Shown: positions 1 to 9,706, counted from the stretch's first letter. The stretch is DNA of 64,000 nt from Oscillospiraceae bacterium (GCA_031264245.1 JAISEG010000002.1:1-64000), one strand, 5' to 3'. Numbers and translations: made by a program. The notes: generated by a model not told the origin, from the sequence alone.

Positions 1-172
1 TTTCGTCATTCAAGGCAAATTTTTGCAAGCAATATTGATTATTGGTAAGAAAATTTAACGCGGAATGGCGGAAAAAGACCCGTCATTTGGGCATGTTAAC
101 AATTATCGAACACACCCTAAACACCGCAATAAAATTAAAAGAAAACCAAGCCTGAAAGGACGGCGTAAAAAA

Positions 173-916
173 ATGAGTTTATCAGGGAAAACGGCGGTTT
201 GCACAGGCGCCGGAAGAGGAATAGGCCGGGCGATATGCGTAAAGCTCGCCAAAAACGGCGCGAATGTGGTGATCAACTACGTCGGCAACGACCGGGCGGC
301 GGGGATGACGAAGGAGCTGTGTGAGGAGGCCGGCGGGGTGGCCGTCCTGTGCAAGGCGGACGTCGCCGACTTTGAGGACTGCGCTAAAATCTTTAAGGTC
401 TGCGAGGAGAGCTTCGGTTCCCCCGACATACTCATAAATAACGCCGGAATCACGCGGGACAACCTCATCATAAGGATGACCGGGGAGGATTTTGACAAGG
501 TTATGGACGTCAACCTCAAGGGCGCGTTCAACTGCATAAAGCATTGCTACAGGTCCATGGCGAAGCGGCGCGGCGGCAGGATAATCAATATAACAAGCGT
601 CGTCGGCATCAGCGGAAATATCGGACAGGCAAACTATTCCGCGAGCAAGGCGGGGCTTATCGGGCTTACGAAGTCTGTGGCGAAGGAGGTCGCGAAGCGC
701 GGCGTCACGGTAAACGCCATAGCCCCCGGGTTTATCGAAACCGAAATGACAGAGGTTCTCCCCGAGGAGGTCAAAGCCGCAATGCTTGGGAGCATCCCCC
801 TCTCCCGGTTCGGGAGCGCGGAGGATGTGGCGGAGCTCTGCTGTTTTCTCGCCTCGGACAGAGCCGCCTATATCACCGGTCAGGTCATATGTGTGGACGG
901 CGGCATGGCGATGTGA
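173..916 (+). CDS. fabG: 3-oxoacyl-ACP reductase FabG
   Basis: NADPH-dependent reductase that converts 3-oxoacyl-ACP to 3-hydroxyacyl-ACP in cytosolic fatty acid elongation. The product is 247 residues, the usual FabG length. It has the short-chain dehydrogenase cofactor motif TGAGRGIG (residues 11-18), NNAG near 89-92 and the catalytic set Ser142, Tyr155, Lys159 (YSASK). An in-frame ATG exists at 65, but the extra 36 residues are basic and unlike the family. The ATG at 173 follows AAAGGA (155-160) and starts directly at the Rossmann fold. It is followed within about 60 bp by fabF, then fabZ, so this is the distal part of a fab operon that probably begins left of the window. Confidence 0.95.
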   Translation: MSLSGKTAVCTGAGRGIGRAICVKLAKNGANVVINYVGNDRAAGMTKELCEEAGGVAVLCKADVADFEDCAKIFKVCEESFGSPDILINNAGITRDNLIIRMTGEDFDKVMDVNLKGAFNCIKHCYRSMAKRRGGRIINITSVVGISGNIGQANYSASKAGLIGLTKSVAKEVAKRGVTVNAIAPGFIETEMTEVLPEEVKAAMLGSIPLSRFGSAEDVAELCCFLASDRAAYITGQVICVDGGMAM

Positions 917-977
917 TTCCGGTTCCGGATAATATTGCTCCATGCTCAGCTCTTCCTCGAAGGACATAAAGGAGATT

Positions 978-2219
978 ATGATTTTGAACAGACGCGTAGT
1001 TATTACAGGGATGGGCGCCCTGACCCCGCTGGGAAATGACAAGGATACCTTCTGGGCTTCCATAAGGCAAGGCAGGTGCGGAATCGCGCCTATAACCCTG
1101 TTCGATACCTCAAACCACAAAGCAAAGCTTGCCGCCGAGGTGAAGGTCGACGGCAGCGACTACCTGCCCGCGGGCGAGGTGCGCAAGATGGACAGGTTCA
1201 CCATGCACGCGGTCATCGCGGCGGACGAAGCGCTGAGGGACAGCGGCATAACGGGCGAAAACGCCGATCCCGGCAGGTGCGGCGTGATTGTCGCGTCCGG
1301 AATCGGCGGGCTCGGCACAATCGAACGCGAGCAGATGCGCGGAACCGAAAAGGGCTTCGACCGGGTTTCCCCCTACTTTATACCTATGTCCATTTCAAAT
1401 ATGGCGGCCGGAAGAATCTCGATAAGCTCCGGCTTTAGGGGTCACAGCGAGGCTGTGGTCACCGCCTGCGCGGGCGGTGTGAACGCGATAGGCGACGCGA
1501 TGAGGATGATACGCCACGGATATCTCGACGCGGTCCTCTGCGGCGGGGCGGAGGGATGCATCACCCCCCTTGCCATCGGCGGCTTCACCTCCATGAAGGC
1601 GCTCAGCGAAAGCGGCGACCCGAACCGCGCGTCCATTCCCTTCGACCTGGACCGGGACGGCTTTGTGATGGGCGAAGGCGCGGGGATACTTATGCTTGAG
1701 GAGCTGGAGCACGCGAGGAAGCGGGGCGCGAAAATCTACGCGGAGGTGACCGGCTACGCGGCTACGTGCGACGCATACCACATAACCGCGCCCGACCCGA
1801 CGGGTCAGGGCGGGGCGGACGCAATGCGGCTGGCGGTGGAGGACGCGGGGCTTCGGTCGGAGGATATCGGCTATATAAACGCCCACGGCACCTCCACCCC
1901 GCTCAACGACAAGGGTGAAACCCTGGCTGTGAAGAAGGTCTTTGGGGACAAAGCCTACGGCATACCCATAAGCTCGACCAAGTCAATGACCGGGCATCTT
2001 CTGGGCGCGGCAGGCGCGATAGAGGCTATTATCTGCGCGTACGCCGTGAAGGACGGCTTTATTCCCGCCACCATTAACTACGAGAAGCCCGACCCGGACT
2101 GCGACCTCGACATTGTCCCGAACGTCGGGCGGAGCGCACCCGTCAAGCACGCCATGTCAAATTCACTGGGCTTTGGAGGCCACAACGCCTCCATCATCAT
2201 CTCGCGCTACGACGGCTGA
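978..2219 (+). CDS. fabF: 3-oxoacyl-ACP synthase II FabF
   Basis: Condensing enzyme of fatty acid elongation that adds malonyl-ACP to acyl-ACP. The product is 413 residues. The catalytic triad sits where expected for KAS II: Cys164 in VTACAGG, His303 in NAHGTSTPLND and His340 in SMTGHLLGAAG. The ATG at 978 is chosen because AAAGGAG lies at 968-974; an upstream ATG at 942 has no such site and would add an unrelated 12-residue leader. The gene lies between fabG and fabZ on the same strand, consistent with one transcript. Confidence 0.96.
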   Translation: MILNRRVVITGMGALTPLGNDKDTFWASIRQGRCGIAPITLFDTSNHKAKLAAEVKVDGSDYLPAGEVRKMDRFTMHAVIAADEALRDSGITGENADPGRCGVIVASGIGGLGTIEREQMRGTEKGFDRVSPYFIPMSISNMAAGRISISSGFRGHSEAVVTACAGGVNAIGDAMRMIRHGYLDAVLCGGAEGCITPLAIGGFTSMKALSESGDPNRASIPFDLDRDGFVMGEGAGILMLEELEHARKRGAKIYAEVTGYAATCDAYHITAPDPTGQGGADAMRLAVEDAGLRSEDIGYINAHGTSTPLNDKGETLAVKKVFGDKAYGIPISSTKSMTGHLLGAAGAIEAIICAYAVKDGFIPATINYEKPDPDCDLDIVPNVGRSAPVKHAMSNSLGFGGHNASIIISRYDG

Positions 2220-2267
2220 TACGGCGGGCTGCTGACACAGTGCGGCAATTGAAAGGAGCGTTTTAAT

Positions 2268-2711
2268 ATGGAGCTTACAAACGACCGGATACGGGAAATA
2301 CTTCCCCACAGATATCCCTTTCTGCTTGTGGACAGGATAACGGATTTTGAACCCGGAAGCTGGGCGAAGGGGATAAAATGCGTGTCCGCGAATGAGATGC
2401 ACTTTTTGGGGCATTTTCCCGGTATGAGCGTCATGCCCGGCGTCCTCATAATCGAAGCGCTTGCGCAGACGGGGGCTATCGCCATCCTCTCCGAGCCGGA
2501 AAACAAGGGCAAGCTTGTACTTTTCGGCAGCATAAAAAACGCCCGCTTCCGCTATCAGGTCACGCCGGGGGACGTGCTCAGCCTGGAAGCCACCCTCACA
2601 AGGAAGAGGGGCGCTGTGGGAGTGGGTCAAGGGGTTGCAAAGGTTGGGGACAAGGTGGCGTGCACCGTCGAGTTTACCTACGCGCTTGCCGACCCCGGGG
2701 AAAAAGAGTAG
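2268..2711 (+). CDS. fabZ: 3-hydroxyacyl-ACP dehydratase FabZ
   Basis: Dehydrates 3-hydroxyacyl-ACP to trans-2-enoyl-ACP. The 147-residue hotdog-fold protein carries the catalytic His49 in GHFPG and Glu63 in the VLIIEALAQ helix. A ribosome binding site (AAAGGAG) sits just before the ATG. It completes the fabG-fabF-fabZ run; no enoyl reductase or ACP gene is visible in the window. The next gene, metG, has its own promoter-like sequence, so the fab operon probably ends here. Confidence 0.95.
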   Translation: MELTNDRIREILPHRYPFLLVDRITDFEPGSWAKGIKCVSANEMHFLGHFPGMSVMPGVLIIEALAQTGAIAILSEPENKGKLVLFGSIKNARFRYQVTPGDVLSLEATLTRKRGAVGVGQGVAKVGDKVACTVEFTYALADPGEKE

Positions 2712-2761
2712 TTTAAACCCATAACCCCAAAACTTTTCTCCTGTTTTTCTTCGTATCACGC

Positions 2762-2789
2762 TTGTATTTTTGATAAAAGCTGGTAAAAT
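2762..2789 (+). promoter_or_regulatory. Promoter-like sequence for metG
   Basis: TTGTAT (2762-2767) and TAAAAT (2784-2789) are 16 bp apart in an AT-rich gap between fabZ and metG. A second reading, TTGATA with TATATA 17 bp downstream, is equally possible. A 12-bp direct repeat (TATATTTACCGC) occurs between this promoter and the metG ribosome binding site. No T-box leader is apparent. Confidence 0.45.
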
Positions 2790-2844
2790 AGCTATATATT
2801 TACCGCCGCTATATTTACCGCCGCGAAGGTTTGGAGGAAAGAAA

Positions 2845-4776
2845 ATGAGTAAAAAAGGACCGTATTATATCACAACAGCCATTGCCTACACATCCCGCAA
2901 GCCTCACATCGGCAACAGCTACGAGATGGTGCTTACCGACGCCATAGCGAGGTACAGGCGAATGCAGGGCTATGACGTTTTCTTCCTCACAGGCACGGAC
3001 GAGCACGGACAGAAGATTGAGGACATTGCAAAGGAAGAAAATATATCCCCGAAGGAGTATGTCGATAAAATAGCCGGGGAGATCATCGGCATAGCAAAGC
3101 TTTTAAATATAAGCTACGACGGCTTCATACGTACCACAGACGGTTATCACGAGAAAGCGGTTCAGAAAATATTTAAAAAGCTCTACGACCAGGGGGATAT
3201 CTACAAAAGCTCCTATTCCGGCATGTACTGCACCCCGTGCGAAAGCTTCTGGACCGAATCGCAGCTTGCCGACGGCAAGTGTCCCGACTGCGGGCGGAAG
3301 GTGGAGAGAGCGGAGGAGGAAGCGTATTTTCTCCGGCTGTCGGCATATCAAAAGCGGCTCGAGGACTTCCTTGAGCAAAACCCGGACTTCATTTACCCCG
3401 AGGCGCGGAAAAAGGAAATGGTCAACAACTTTATCAAGCCGGGCTTGCAGGATTTGTGCGTATCCAGAACCTCCTTTACCTGGGGCATACCTGTGGACTT
3501 CGACCCGGGGCACATCGTCTACGTCTGGATCGACGCCCTTTCAAACTATATCACGGCCCTCGGATACGACCCCGACGGGTCCTCCGGGCAATATAAGAAG
3601 TACTGGCCCGCCGACGTCCACATCATAGGCAAGGATATCCTGCGTTTTCACACCATCTACTGGCCGATAATACTTATGGCGTTGGGCGAGCCTCTGCCAA
3701 AGCAGGTGTTCGGTCATCCGTGGATGCTCTTCGGCGAGGACAAAATGAGCAAATCCCGCGGAAACGTCATATACGCCGACGACCTTGTAGGGCTCATCGG
3801 GGTGGACGCAGTGCGATACTATCTCCTCTCCGAGATGCCGTATGTGGCGGACGGCTCAATAACCTACGAAACGGTGGTGGAGCGCTTTAACTCAGACCTC
3901 GCCAACGTGCTGGGCAACCTTGTCAACCGCACTGTGGCAATGTCGAACAGGTATTTCGACGGGGAGATACCCGCCCCCTCCGAAGCGGAGCCCGCCGATG
4001 GCGAGCTGTCGGCCCTGGCGCTTGACACCGCAAGGTCCCTTGACAAATACATGGAGGAGTTTCGTATAAGCGACCTTATGAACTCGATTTTCACCCTTGC
4101 GCGCAGAAGCAACAAATACATCGACGAAACCACCCCGTGGATACTTGCGCGGGACGAGGCAAAAAAGGCGCGGCTGGGTACGGTGCTGTATAACCTGCTT
4201 GAAAGCATCCGTTTCCTGGGTACGATGCTCACGCCGTTCCTTCCCGATACCGGCGCGGAAATACTCAGGCAAATCGGCGCGGGCAGCGCGGATTTTGACA
4301 GCCTTGCCGCCTTCGGGGGACTAAAACCCGGAGGACGGGTCGGGACAGCCACTCCCCTTTTCAACCGCATCGACCAGGAAAAGTTTTTAAGCGGGCTGGT
4401 CAAAGGGAATGAGGCTTCGCAGGAGCCCGAGGTGAAAATTGAGGGCGTTGCCCAAATCGGCATCGACGACTTCTGCAAGGTCGAGCTGCGTGTCGCCGAA
4501 GTCACCGCCTGTGAGCCTGTCAAACGCGCGAAGAAGCTTTTAAAGCTCACGCTCAACGACGGCGAGGGCGGGCGGACAGTCGTCTCAGGTATAGCGCAGC
4601 ACTACACCCCGGAGGAGCTCACGGGCAGGAAAATCATCCTGGTGGCAAACCTACAGCCCGCAACCCTTTGCGGTGTTGAGAGCAGGGGCATGATACTCGC
4701 GGCGACCTGCCCCGACGGAGCTGTGAAGGTCGTGTTTATGGACAGCTCGGTTCCCGCGGGCAGCAAGATAAGCTGA
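2845..4776 (+). CDS. metG: Methionyl-tRNA synthetase with C-terminal tRNA-binding domain
   Basis: Charges tRNA-Met with methionine in the cytosol. The 643-residue class I synthetase shows the HIGH-type motif PHIGN near residue 20, a CxxC-x(n)-CxxC zinc knuckle (YCTPC ... CPDC), and the KMSKS loop (EDKMSKSRGN). Its last 100 or so residues form an EMAPII/Trbp111-like tRNA-binding domain (DFCKVELRVAEV, VVSGIA), so it is the long dimeric form. The start at 2845 is set by GGAGG at 2833-2837; the ORF remains open upstream to 2770, but that stretch is low-complexity leader DNA. Confidence 0.96.
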   Translation: MSKKGPYYITTAIAYTSRKPHIGNSYEMVLTDAIARYRRMQGYDVFFLTGTDEHGQKIEDIAKEENISPKEYVDKIAGEIIGIAKLLNISYDGFIRTTDGYHEKAVQKIFKKLYDQGDIYKSSYSGMYCTPCESFWTESQLADGKCPDCGRKVERAEEEAYFLRLSAYQKRLEDFLEQNPDFIYPEARKKEMVNNFIKPGLQDLCVSRTSFTWGIPVDFDPGHIVYVWIDALSNYITALGYDPDGSSGQYKKYWPADVHIIGKDILRFHTIYWPIILMALGEPLPKQVFGHPWMLFGEDKMSKSRGNVIYADDLVGLIGVDAVRYYLLSEMPYVADGSITYETVVERFNSDLANVLGNLVNRTVAMSNRYFDGEIPAPSEAEPADGELSALALDTARSLDKYMEEFRISDLMNSIFTLARRSNKYIDETTPWILARDEAKKARLGTVLYNLLESIRFLGTMLTPFLPDTGAEILRQIGAGSADFDSLAAFGGLKPGGRVGTATPLFNRIDQEKFLSGLVKGNEASQEPEVKIEGVAQIGIDDFCKVELRVAEVTACEPVKRAKKLLKLTLNDGEGGRTVVSGIAQHYTPEELTGRKIILVANLQPATLCGVESRGMILAATCPDGAVKVVFMDSSVPAGSKIS

Positions 4777-4812
4777 AAAACCGGGGGTTTATATAAACTC
4801 TTATTAAATATT

Positions 4813-4848
4813 AAAGATATAGACCGGCTTCCGCCGGTCTATATCTTT
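4813..4848. terminator. Bidirectional terminator between metG and purB
   Basis: A perfect inverted repeat with 15-bp arms (AAAGATATAGACCGG and its complement) and a 6-base loop. It lies between the convergent genes metG and purB; the right arm overlaps the last codons of purB. A/T-rich ends on both sides let it work in both directions. Confidence 0.8.
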
Positions 4849-6275
4849 ATCTCATCCCCGCCGGACGCTATGCCGCCGCGGTTTTCCTGCAACACCGCGT
4901 TTACCAGCCCGACAAATTCCTCCACCTGCTCGGGTGAGCGCCCGATATAGAGCGAAGCGTCCAGCTTTGAGGAAATATCGCTTCTGCCAAGGGGAAATTC
5001 CGGGTCGTCGGCAAGCAGCTCTGCCAGGTTGTTGGAAAGCCCTTCGTCCTTTACCCTGCTGCCCGCCATGAGGGAATATTCGCGTATCTTTTCGTGAAGC
5101 CGCTGCCTGTCCCCTCCCGCTTTTACCGCGTCCATGAGTATATTTTCCGTCGCCATGAAGGGCAGCTCCTCCTGTATGTGCTTTGCTATGACCTTCTCAT
5201 GCACGGTGAAGCCGGACGCGATGTTTATTACTATGTTCAGCACGGCGTCGGCGGCAAGGAAAGCCTCCGGCACGCTTATGCGCTTGTTCGCGGAATCGTC
5301 CAGCGTACGCTCAAACCACTGGGTGGCGGAGGTCATCGCCGGGTTCGCGGCGTCGGCGATGATGTACCGGGACAGCGCGCAGACCCGCTCGCAGCGCATG
5401 GGATTGCGCTTGTACGGCATGGCGGACGAGCCGACCTGGTTTGCCTCGAACGGCTCCTCTATCTCCTTCAAATGCGACAAAAGCCGCATGTCGGTCGCGA
5501 ATTTTGAGGCTGACTGCGCTACTGCGGACAGGGTGGACAGCACGAACGCGTCGTACTTGCGTGAATAGGTCTGCCCCGACACAGGCACGACGGCGTCAAA
5601 GCCCATTTCTTCGGCTATCAGCCGCTCCAGCTCGGCGACCTTGCCGTGATCCCCGTCGAAAAGCTCAAGGAAGCTCGCCTGTGTGCCGGTCGTCCCCTTC
5701 GAGCCTAAAAGCTTGAGGGTGGATATCCGGTGGACGACCTCCTCCAAATCCATAAGGAACTCGTTTGCCCACAGGGTCGCGCGCTTGCCCACCGTGGTGA
5801 GCTGGGCGGGCTGGAAGTGGGTAAACCCGAGGGTGGGCAGGCTTTTGTATTCCGACGCGAAGGCGCAGAGCTTTTCAAGGACGAGCAGGAGCTTGCCCTT
5901 TATCACCTCAAGCGCTTTTTTCATTATGATGATATCGGTGTTGTCGGTCACATAGCAGCTGGTCGCGCCCAGATGGATGATCGGCATTGCCGCCGGGCAC
6001 TGCTCCCCGTAGGCGTGGATATGCGCCATAACGTCGTGGCGGAGCTTCTTCTCCCATTCGGCGGCGCGGTCGTAATTTATGTCGCCTGTCATCCCCTCCA
6101 GCTCGGCGACCTGCGCCGGGGTGACGGGCAAGCCGAGCTTCATTTCAGCTCCGGCAAGCGCCGTCCATAGCTTGCGCCAGGTGCGGAATTTCATATTCGG
6201 GGAAAACAGGTAGCTCATTTCGTCGCCCGCGTAACGCGAGCTGAGCGGGCTTTCGTATCTGTCATGCAAGTCCAT
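4839..6275 (-). CDS. purB: Adenylosuccinate lyase
   Basis: Cleaves SAICAR and adenylosuccinate in purine synthesis. The product is 478 residues. It has the fumarase/aspartase signature SSAMPYKRNP and the family motif TSCYVTDNTD with the catalytic region HLGATSC. The start at 6275 (MDLHDRYESPL) matches the normal N-terminus; the open frame continues upstream, but that stretch lies over the aminotransferase gene. Only 2 bp separate this start from the stop of the upstream aminotransferase, which suggests translational coupling; the ribosome binding site is weak. Confidence 0.95.
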   Translation of the reverse strand: MDLHDRYESPLSSRYAGDEMSYLFSPNMKFRTWRKLWTALAGAEMKLGLPVTPAQVAELEGMTGDINYDRAAEWEKKLRHDVMAHIHAYGEQCPAAMPIIHLGATSCYVTDNTDIIIMKKALEVIKGKLLLVLEKLCAFASEYKSLPTLGFTHFQPAQLTTVGKRATLWANEFLMDLEEVVHRISTLKLLGSKGTTGTQASFLELFDGDHGKVAELERLIAEEMGFDAVVPVSGQTYSRKYDAFVLSTLSAVAQSASKFATDMRLLSHLKEIEEPFEANQVGSSAMPYKRNPMRCERVCALSRYIIADAANPAMTSATQWFERTLDDSANKRISVPEAFLAADAVLNIVINIASGFTVHEKVIAKHIQEELPFMATENILMDAVKAGGDRQRLHEKIREYSLMAGSRVKDEGLSNNLAELLADDPEFPLGRSDISSKLDASLYIGRSPEQVEEFVGLVNAVLQENRGGIASGGDEIKI

Positions 6276-6277
6276 TA

Positions 6278-7471
6278 TTATTTCGTTAGGAACGCCTCCA
6301 GGCGATCCAGCCCTTCCTTTATGTTCTGCATTGAGGTGGCGTAGGACCAGCGGATGTGGTTCGGCGCGCCGAAGCCCGTGCAGGGCACGACCGCCACCAG
6401 CCCCTTTTCCAGAAAAGCGGTCCCGAAGTCGTCCGCGTTGTTTATCTTTATGCCGTGCAGGGTGCGTCCGAAGTATTCGCTCACATCCATCATTACATAG
6501 AACGCGCCCTCGGGACGTATGCATTTGACCCCCGGTATCCTTTCGGCGCGGCTGAGGAAGTAGTCGCGCCGCTGCTCAAACGCCCGTCTCATATCCTCAA
6601 TGCCGCCCTGCTCCCCGGAAAGCCCCGCGAGCGCGGCCTTCTGCGCGATGGAGTTGGGGTTTGAGGAGGCGTGGCTCTGGAAGTTCCCCGCCACCCTCGC
6701 GACCTCCGGCTCGGCAAGCAGGTAGCCGATACGCCAGCCGGTCATGGCGTAGGATTTGGACACGCCGTTTATGAGTACCGTTATCCGCTTTATCTCCTCG
6801 CTGAGGGCGGGAAAGCTCTGGAACCTCAGCCCGTCGTACACCAGCTTGTAATATATCTCGTCGGCTATGACGTAGACGTCCTTTTCGACGCAGACCTCCC
6901 CTATCGCCCGAAGCTCCTCCGCGGTGTACACTACGCCGGAGGGGTTGGAGGGCGAGTTGAGTATAAACGCCTTTGTCCTATCGGTCACGGCGCCTCTCAG
7001 CATATCCGCCGTCAGCTTCCAGCCGGTGGCCTCGCCGGTGTCAACGACGACCGGAACCGCGCCCACCATCTTGATAAGCTCATAGTAGCTGACCCAGTAC
7101 GGCGCTTGCAGTATCACCTCGTCGCCCGGGTCGCACAGCGCCGCCAGCGCCAGGTAGAGGCATTGCTTCGCGCCGTTGGACACCACCACCTGCGCCGGGG
7201 TGTAGGTGACGCCGCAGTCGGCGGCAATGCGGCCGCAGACCGCGCGGCGAAGCTCCTCTATGCCGCTGGAGGGGGTGTAGCGGGTGAAATTTTTATGTAT
7301 TGCGTCTATGGCCGCGTCCTTTATGTTATCCGGCGTGTCGAAGTCAGGCTCCCCCGCCCCGAAGCCGATAACGTCGATACCGTCGGCCAGCATTTTCTTG
7401 TACTGGCTGTCGATGGCAAGGGTTGTGGAGGCTCTGACCGCAGAGGCGAGTGATGAAAGCTGTTTAGGCAT
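6278..7471 (-). CDS. Pyridoxal-phosphate aminotransferase, aspartate type (AspB/AspC-like)
   Basis: Class I aminotransferase, probably aspartate:2-oxoglutarate. The product is 397 residues. Seen in sequence: FGAGEPDFDTP near residue 35, SNGAKQCLY for phosphate binding, SPSNPSG, DEIYY and the Schiff-base lysine in GVSKSYAMTGWRIGY. The start (MPKQLSSLA) is placed at 7471 because AAGGAG lies at about 7481-7486; longer readings run into leader DNA. It sits directly upstream of purB, which fits aspartate supply for purine synthesis, though the exact substrate cannot be told from sequence. Confidence 0.9.
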   Translation of the reverse strand: MPKQLSSLASAVRASTTLAIDSQYKKMLADGIDVIGFGAGEPDFDTPDNIKDAAIDAIHKNFTRYTPSSGIEELRRAVCGRIAADCGVTYTPAQVVVSNGAKQCLYLALAALCDPGDEVILQAPYWVSYYELIKMVGAVPVVVDTGEATGWKLTADMLRGAVTDRTKAFILNSPSNPSGVVYTAEELRAIGEVCVEKDVYVIADEIYYKLVYDGLRFQSFPALSEEIKRITVLINGVSKSYAMTGWRIGYLLAEPEVARVAGNFQSHASSNPNSIAQKAALAGLSGEQGGIEDMRRAFEQRRDYFLSRAERIPGVKCIRPEGAFYVMMDVSEYFGRTLHGIKINNADDFGTAFLEKGLVAVVPCTGFGAPNHIRWSYATSMQNIKEGLDRLEAFLTK

Positions 7472-7556
7472 ACTTAAATGTCTCCTTCGCAAAATATGCA
7501 AGTTTTTCGTGAGGGTTATTTCATAATGAAGAACCCACCGCTGTACATTGTTATAT

Positions 7557-7585
7557 ATTATATGCTGAAAACAAAAATTATGCAA
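7557..7585 (-). promoter_or_regulatory. Promoter for the aminotransferase-purB pair
   Basis: On the minus strand TTGCAT (7585-7580) and TATAAT (7562-7557) are separated by 17 bp. It lies about 85 bp upstream of the aminotransferase start and downstream of the ABC-F stop, so the pair can be transcribed independently. Confidence 0.6.
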
Positions 7586-7629
7586 CACTTATTTTATCGC
7601 TCCACCGATTAAATTTTGCAAGCCGCAAG

Positions 7630-9588
7630 CTACACGTCTTGCAAAATTTCCACCAGCTCATCCCACTCTGCCAGCATTTCGTCCAGCCGCGCCACCTCGG
7701 TCTCCTTCTCCTCAAGCAGCTCGGTCAGACGGATGTGGTCGGACGACGCGGCGTCGATTTCAGTTGAAAAGGAGCTCACCACCAGCTCCTGACGCTCGAT
7801 GTCCCGCTCCAGGTTGGTCAGCCGCTTTCTCATCGCGTCGTGCTCGCGGGAGCGTTTCTTCGGCGCGCCCCCGCTCCGCCGCTCCGCAGCGGGGCTGTCC
7901 TCCGGCTTTGCCGCATGGCCTGTCTCCGGCAAGGCTGTAGCGGCGGAAGCCGCCTCCGCCGCGCTCACCCGCTCGGCGTACTCCCGGTATTCGGCGTAGC
8001 TGCCGTCAAACTCGGTGATTCCGCCGTCCTCCACCGACCATATCCGCTGTGCGAATTTGCCCACAAAGTACCTGTCATGCGAAACCAGCAGCAGCGTGCC
8101 TTCAAACTCCTCTATCGCCTGCTCTATCCACTCCCGCGAGCGGATATCCAGATGGTTTGTCGGCTCGTCGAGAATAAGCATGTTCACTCCCTCATACATT
8201 AATATGCAGAGCTTTAACCTGCTCTTCTCCCCGCCGCTCAGCTCCATCACGAGCTTGAACACGTCCTTTCCGGAGAAGTTGTACCGCCCCAGCAGGTTTC
8301 TCGCGGTGGAGGGCGCGATTTTCAGCTCGGTACACAGGCAGTCGAGGACGGTGGTTCGTTCGTTTAAGAAGCTGACCTTCTGCTCGAGATAGGCGCGCTT
8401 TATCCCCACTCCCCACTTTATCCGCCCCGCGTCGGGAGGCTCCTCGCCTGTCAAAATTTTCAGCAGGGTGGTCTTGCCCGAGCCGTTGGAGCCGATGATC
8501 GCGACCCGGTCGTTCATTTTAAGCTCAAGCTCCGCGTCGGAGAACAGGGTGCGCCCGCCGTAGCTCTTGCTCAGTCCGGAGACCTGCAATATGTCGTTGC
8601 CCGGACGGCGCGCGCCGCCGAAGGAGGCCTTGATATTCCTCCCCTGCTTTATGATTTTGGGCAGCTCCTTGCGCATACGCTCCACCCGCTTCTCCATGGC
8701 GAAGGCGCGCTTGTGCTGCTTTTCGGTGTTGTTGCCGTGCATACGCATGATGGTGAACTCGAGCTGGCTTATCTTCTTTTCAGCCTGGTTTATCTTCGCC
8801 TCCGCCGCCTTCAGCCACTCCTCCTTGAGGTATACGTACTTGGAGTAGTTGCCCTCGTAGACGGCGGCGGTGAGGTTTTCTATCTCGATTATTCTGTCCA
8901 CCACCCGGTCGAGGAAGTAGCGGTCGTGGGATATAATCACCGCCGTCCCCTTGTAGCTCTCAAGAAACTGCTCAAGCCACTCCACCGACCGCATGTCGAG
9001 ATGGTTGGTCGGCTCGTCCAGCAGCAGCAGGTCCACATTCATAAGTATCAGCCGTCCCAGGTTTATCCGGGTCTGCTCCCCCCCGCTCAGGCTTGTAAAC
9101 AGGCTGCCCAGCATTTCCCCCGGAATACCCAGCCCGTTTGCCACACGGCGAAGCTGCGCGTCGGTCTGATACCCGCCCAGGGTCTCGTACGCGGAGGAAA
9201 TTTCCCCGTACTCGCGCAGAAGCGCCTTCTGTTCGGCGGAAGCTTCCGCGCCGCCGCCCTCCGCCAGCCTCCGCTCCAGCGCGTCCATCCGCCTTTTCAT
9301 ACCCTCAAGCTCGGCAAACGCCGTGCGGAGCACCTGCTCGACTGTGGAGCCGCCGGAAAAGCTGGGCAGCTGATCCAGCACCCCGACCTTCACCGAGGGC
9401 GGGATGTAAACGCTGCCGCTGTCGGACTCATACACGCCGGAGAGCAGCTTTAGCAGCGTCGTCTTCCCCGCTCCGTTCGAGCCGACAAGTCCGACGCGCT
9501 GCCCCTTCTGCACCTCAAAGGTGATGTGTTCAAGTATTGTGACGTCCCCGAAGTCCTTGCCCGCGTCGGAGACCGATATAACCGACAT
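7630..9588 (-). CDS. ABC-F family ATP-binding protein
   Basis: Cytosolic two-domain ABC ATPase without membrane segments, of the class that acts on ribosomes (translation factors and antibiotic-resistance proteins). The product is 652 residues. It has two Walker A motifs (GSNGAGKTTL near residue 36, GSNGSGKTTL near 365), two signatures (LSGGEQTR, LSGGEKSR), two DEPTNHLD Walker B motifs and a basic interdomain linker rich in Lys/Arg/Glu. The C-terminal 100 residues form a charged coiled coil (EKETEVARLDEML), as in the Uup/YfmR group. The ribosome binding site GAGGGAAG precedes the ATG. Whether it gives drug resistance cannot be told from sequence. Confidence 0.9.
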   Translation of the reverse strand: MSVISVSDAGKDFGDVTILEHITFEVQKGQRVGLVGSNGAGKTTLLKLLSGVYESDSGSVYIPPSVKVGVLDQLPSFSGGSTVEQVLRTAFAELEGMKRRMDALERRLAEGGGAEASAEQKALLREYGEISSAYETLGGYQTDAQLRRVANGLGIPGEMLGSLFTSLSGGEQTRINLGRLILMNVDLLLLDEPTNHLDMRSVEWLEQFLESYKGTAVIISHDRYFLDRVVDRIIEIENLTAAVYEGNYSKYVYLKEEWLKAAEAKINQAEKKISQLEFTIMRMHGNNTEKQHKRAFAMEKRVERMRKELPKIIKQGRNIKASFGGARRPGNDILQVSGLSKSYGGRTLFSDAELELKMNDRVAIIGSNGSGKTTLLKILTGEEPPDAGRIKWGVGIKRAYLEQKVSFLNERTTVLDCLCTELKIAPSTARNLLGRYNFSGKDVFKLVMELSGGEKSRLKLCILMYEGVNMLILDEPTNHLDIRSREWIEQAIEEFEGTLLLVSHDRYFVGKFAQRIWSVEDGGITEFDGSYAEYREYAERVSAAEAASAATALPETGHAAKPEDSPAAERRSGGAPKKRSREHDAMRKRLTNLERDIERQELVVSSFSTEIDAASSDHIRLTELLEEKETEVARLDEMLAEWDELVEILQDV

Positions 9589-9677
9589 TGCTTCCCTCTT
9601 TATCCGATTTTGTTATCTGTATTTTAACAAAAGCCGGGGCAAATGAAAACCCTTTTTGCAAAATAATGCGGCGCGGC

Positions 9678-9706
9678 TTGACATATACCCCCGAGCGTGG
9701 GATAAT
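9678..9706 (+). promoter_or_regulatory. Sigma-A promoter for the oxidoreductase-LacI pair
   Basis: TTGACA at 9678-9683 and GATAAT at 9701-9706 with a 17-bp spacer, about 75 bp upstream of the Gfo/Idh start. GTGTGACAAATG near the start carries the GAGGGGTG ribosome binding site. Confidence 0.75.

Noticed and set aside
182-1120. 312-codon minus-strand frame opposite fabG/fabF
   Set aside because: Mirror of well-identified genes on the other strand; no ribosome binding site and no recognisable protein.
2711-2845. T-box leader for metG
   Set aside because: The gap is only about 130 bp and lacks the TGGNACCGCG-type T-box sequence.
8713-9453. 246-codon plus-strand frame opposite the ABC-F gene
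   Set aside because: Antisense shadow arising from high third-position GC of the ABC-F gene.
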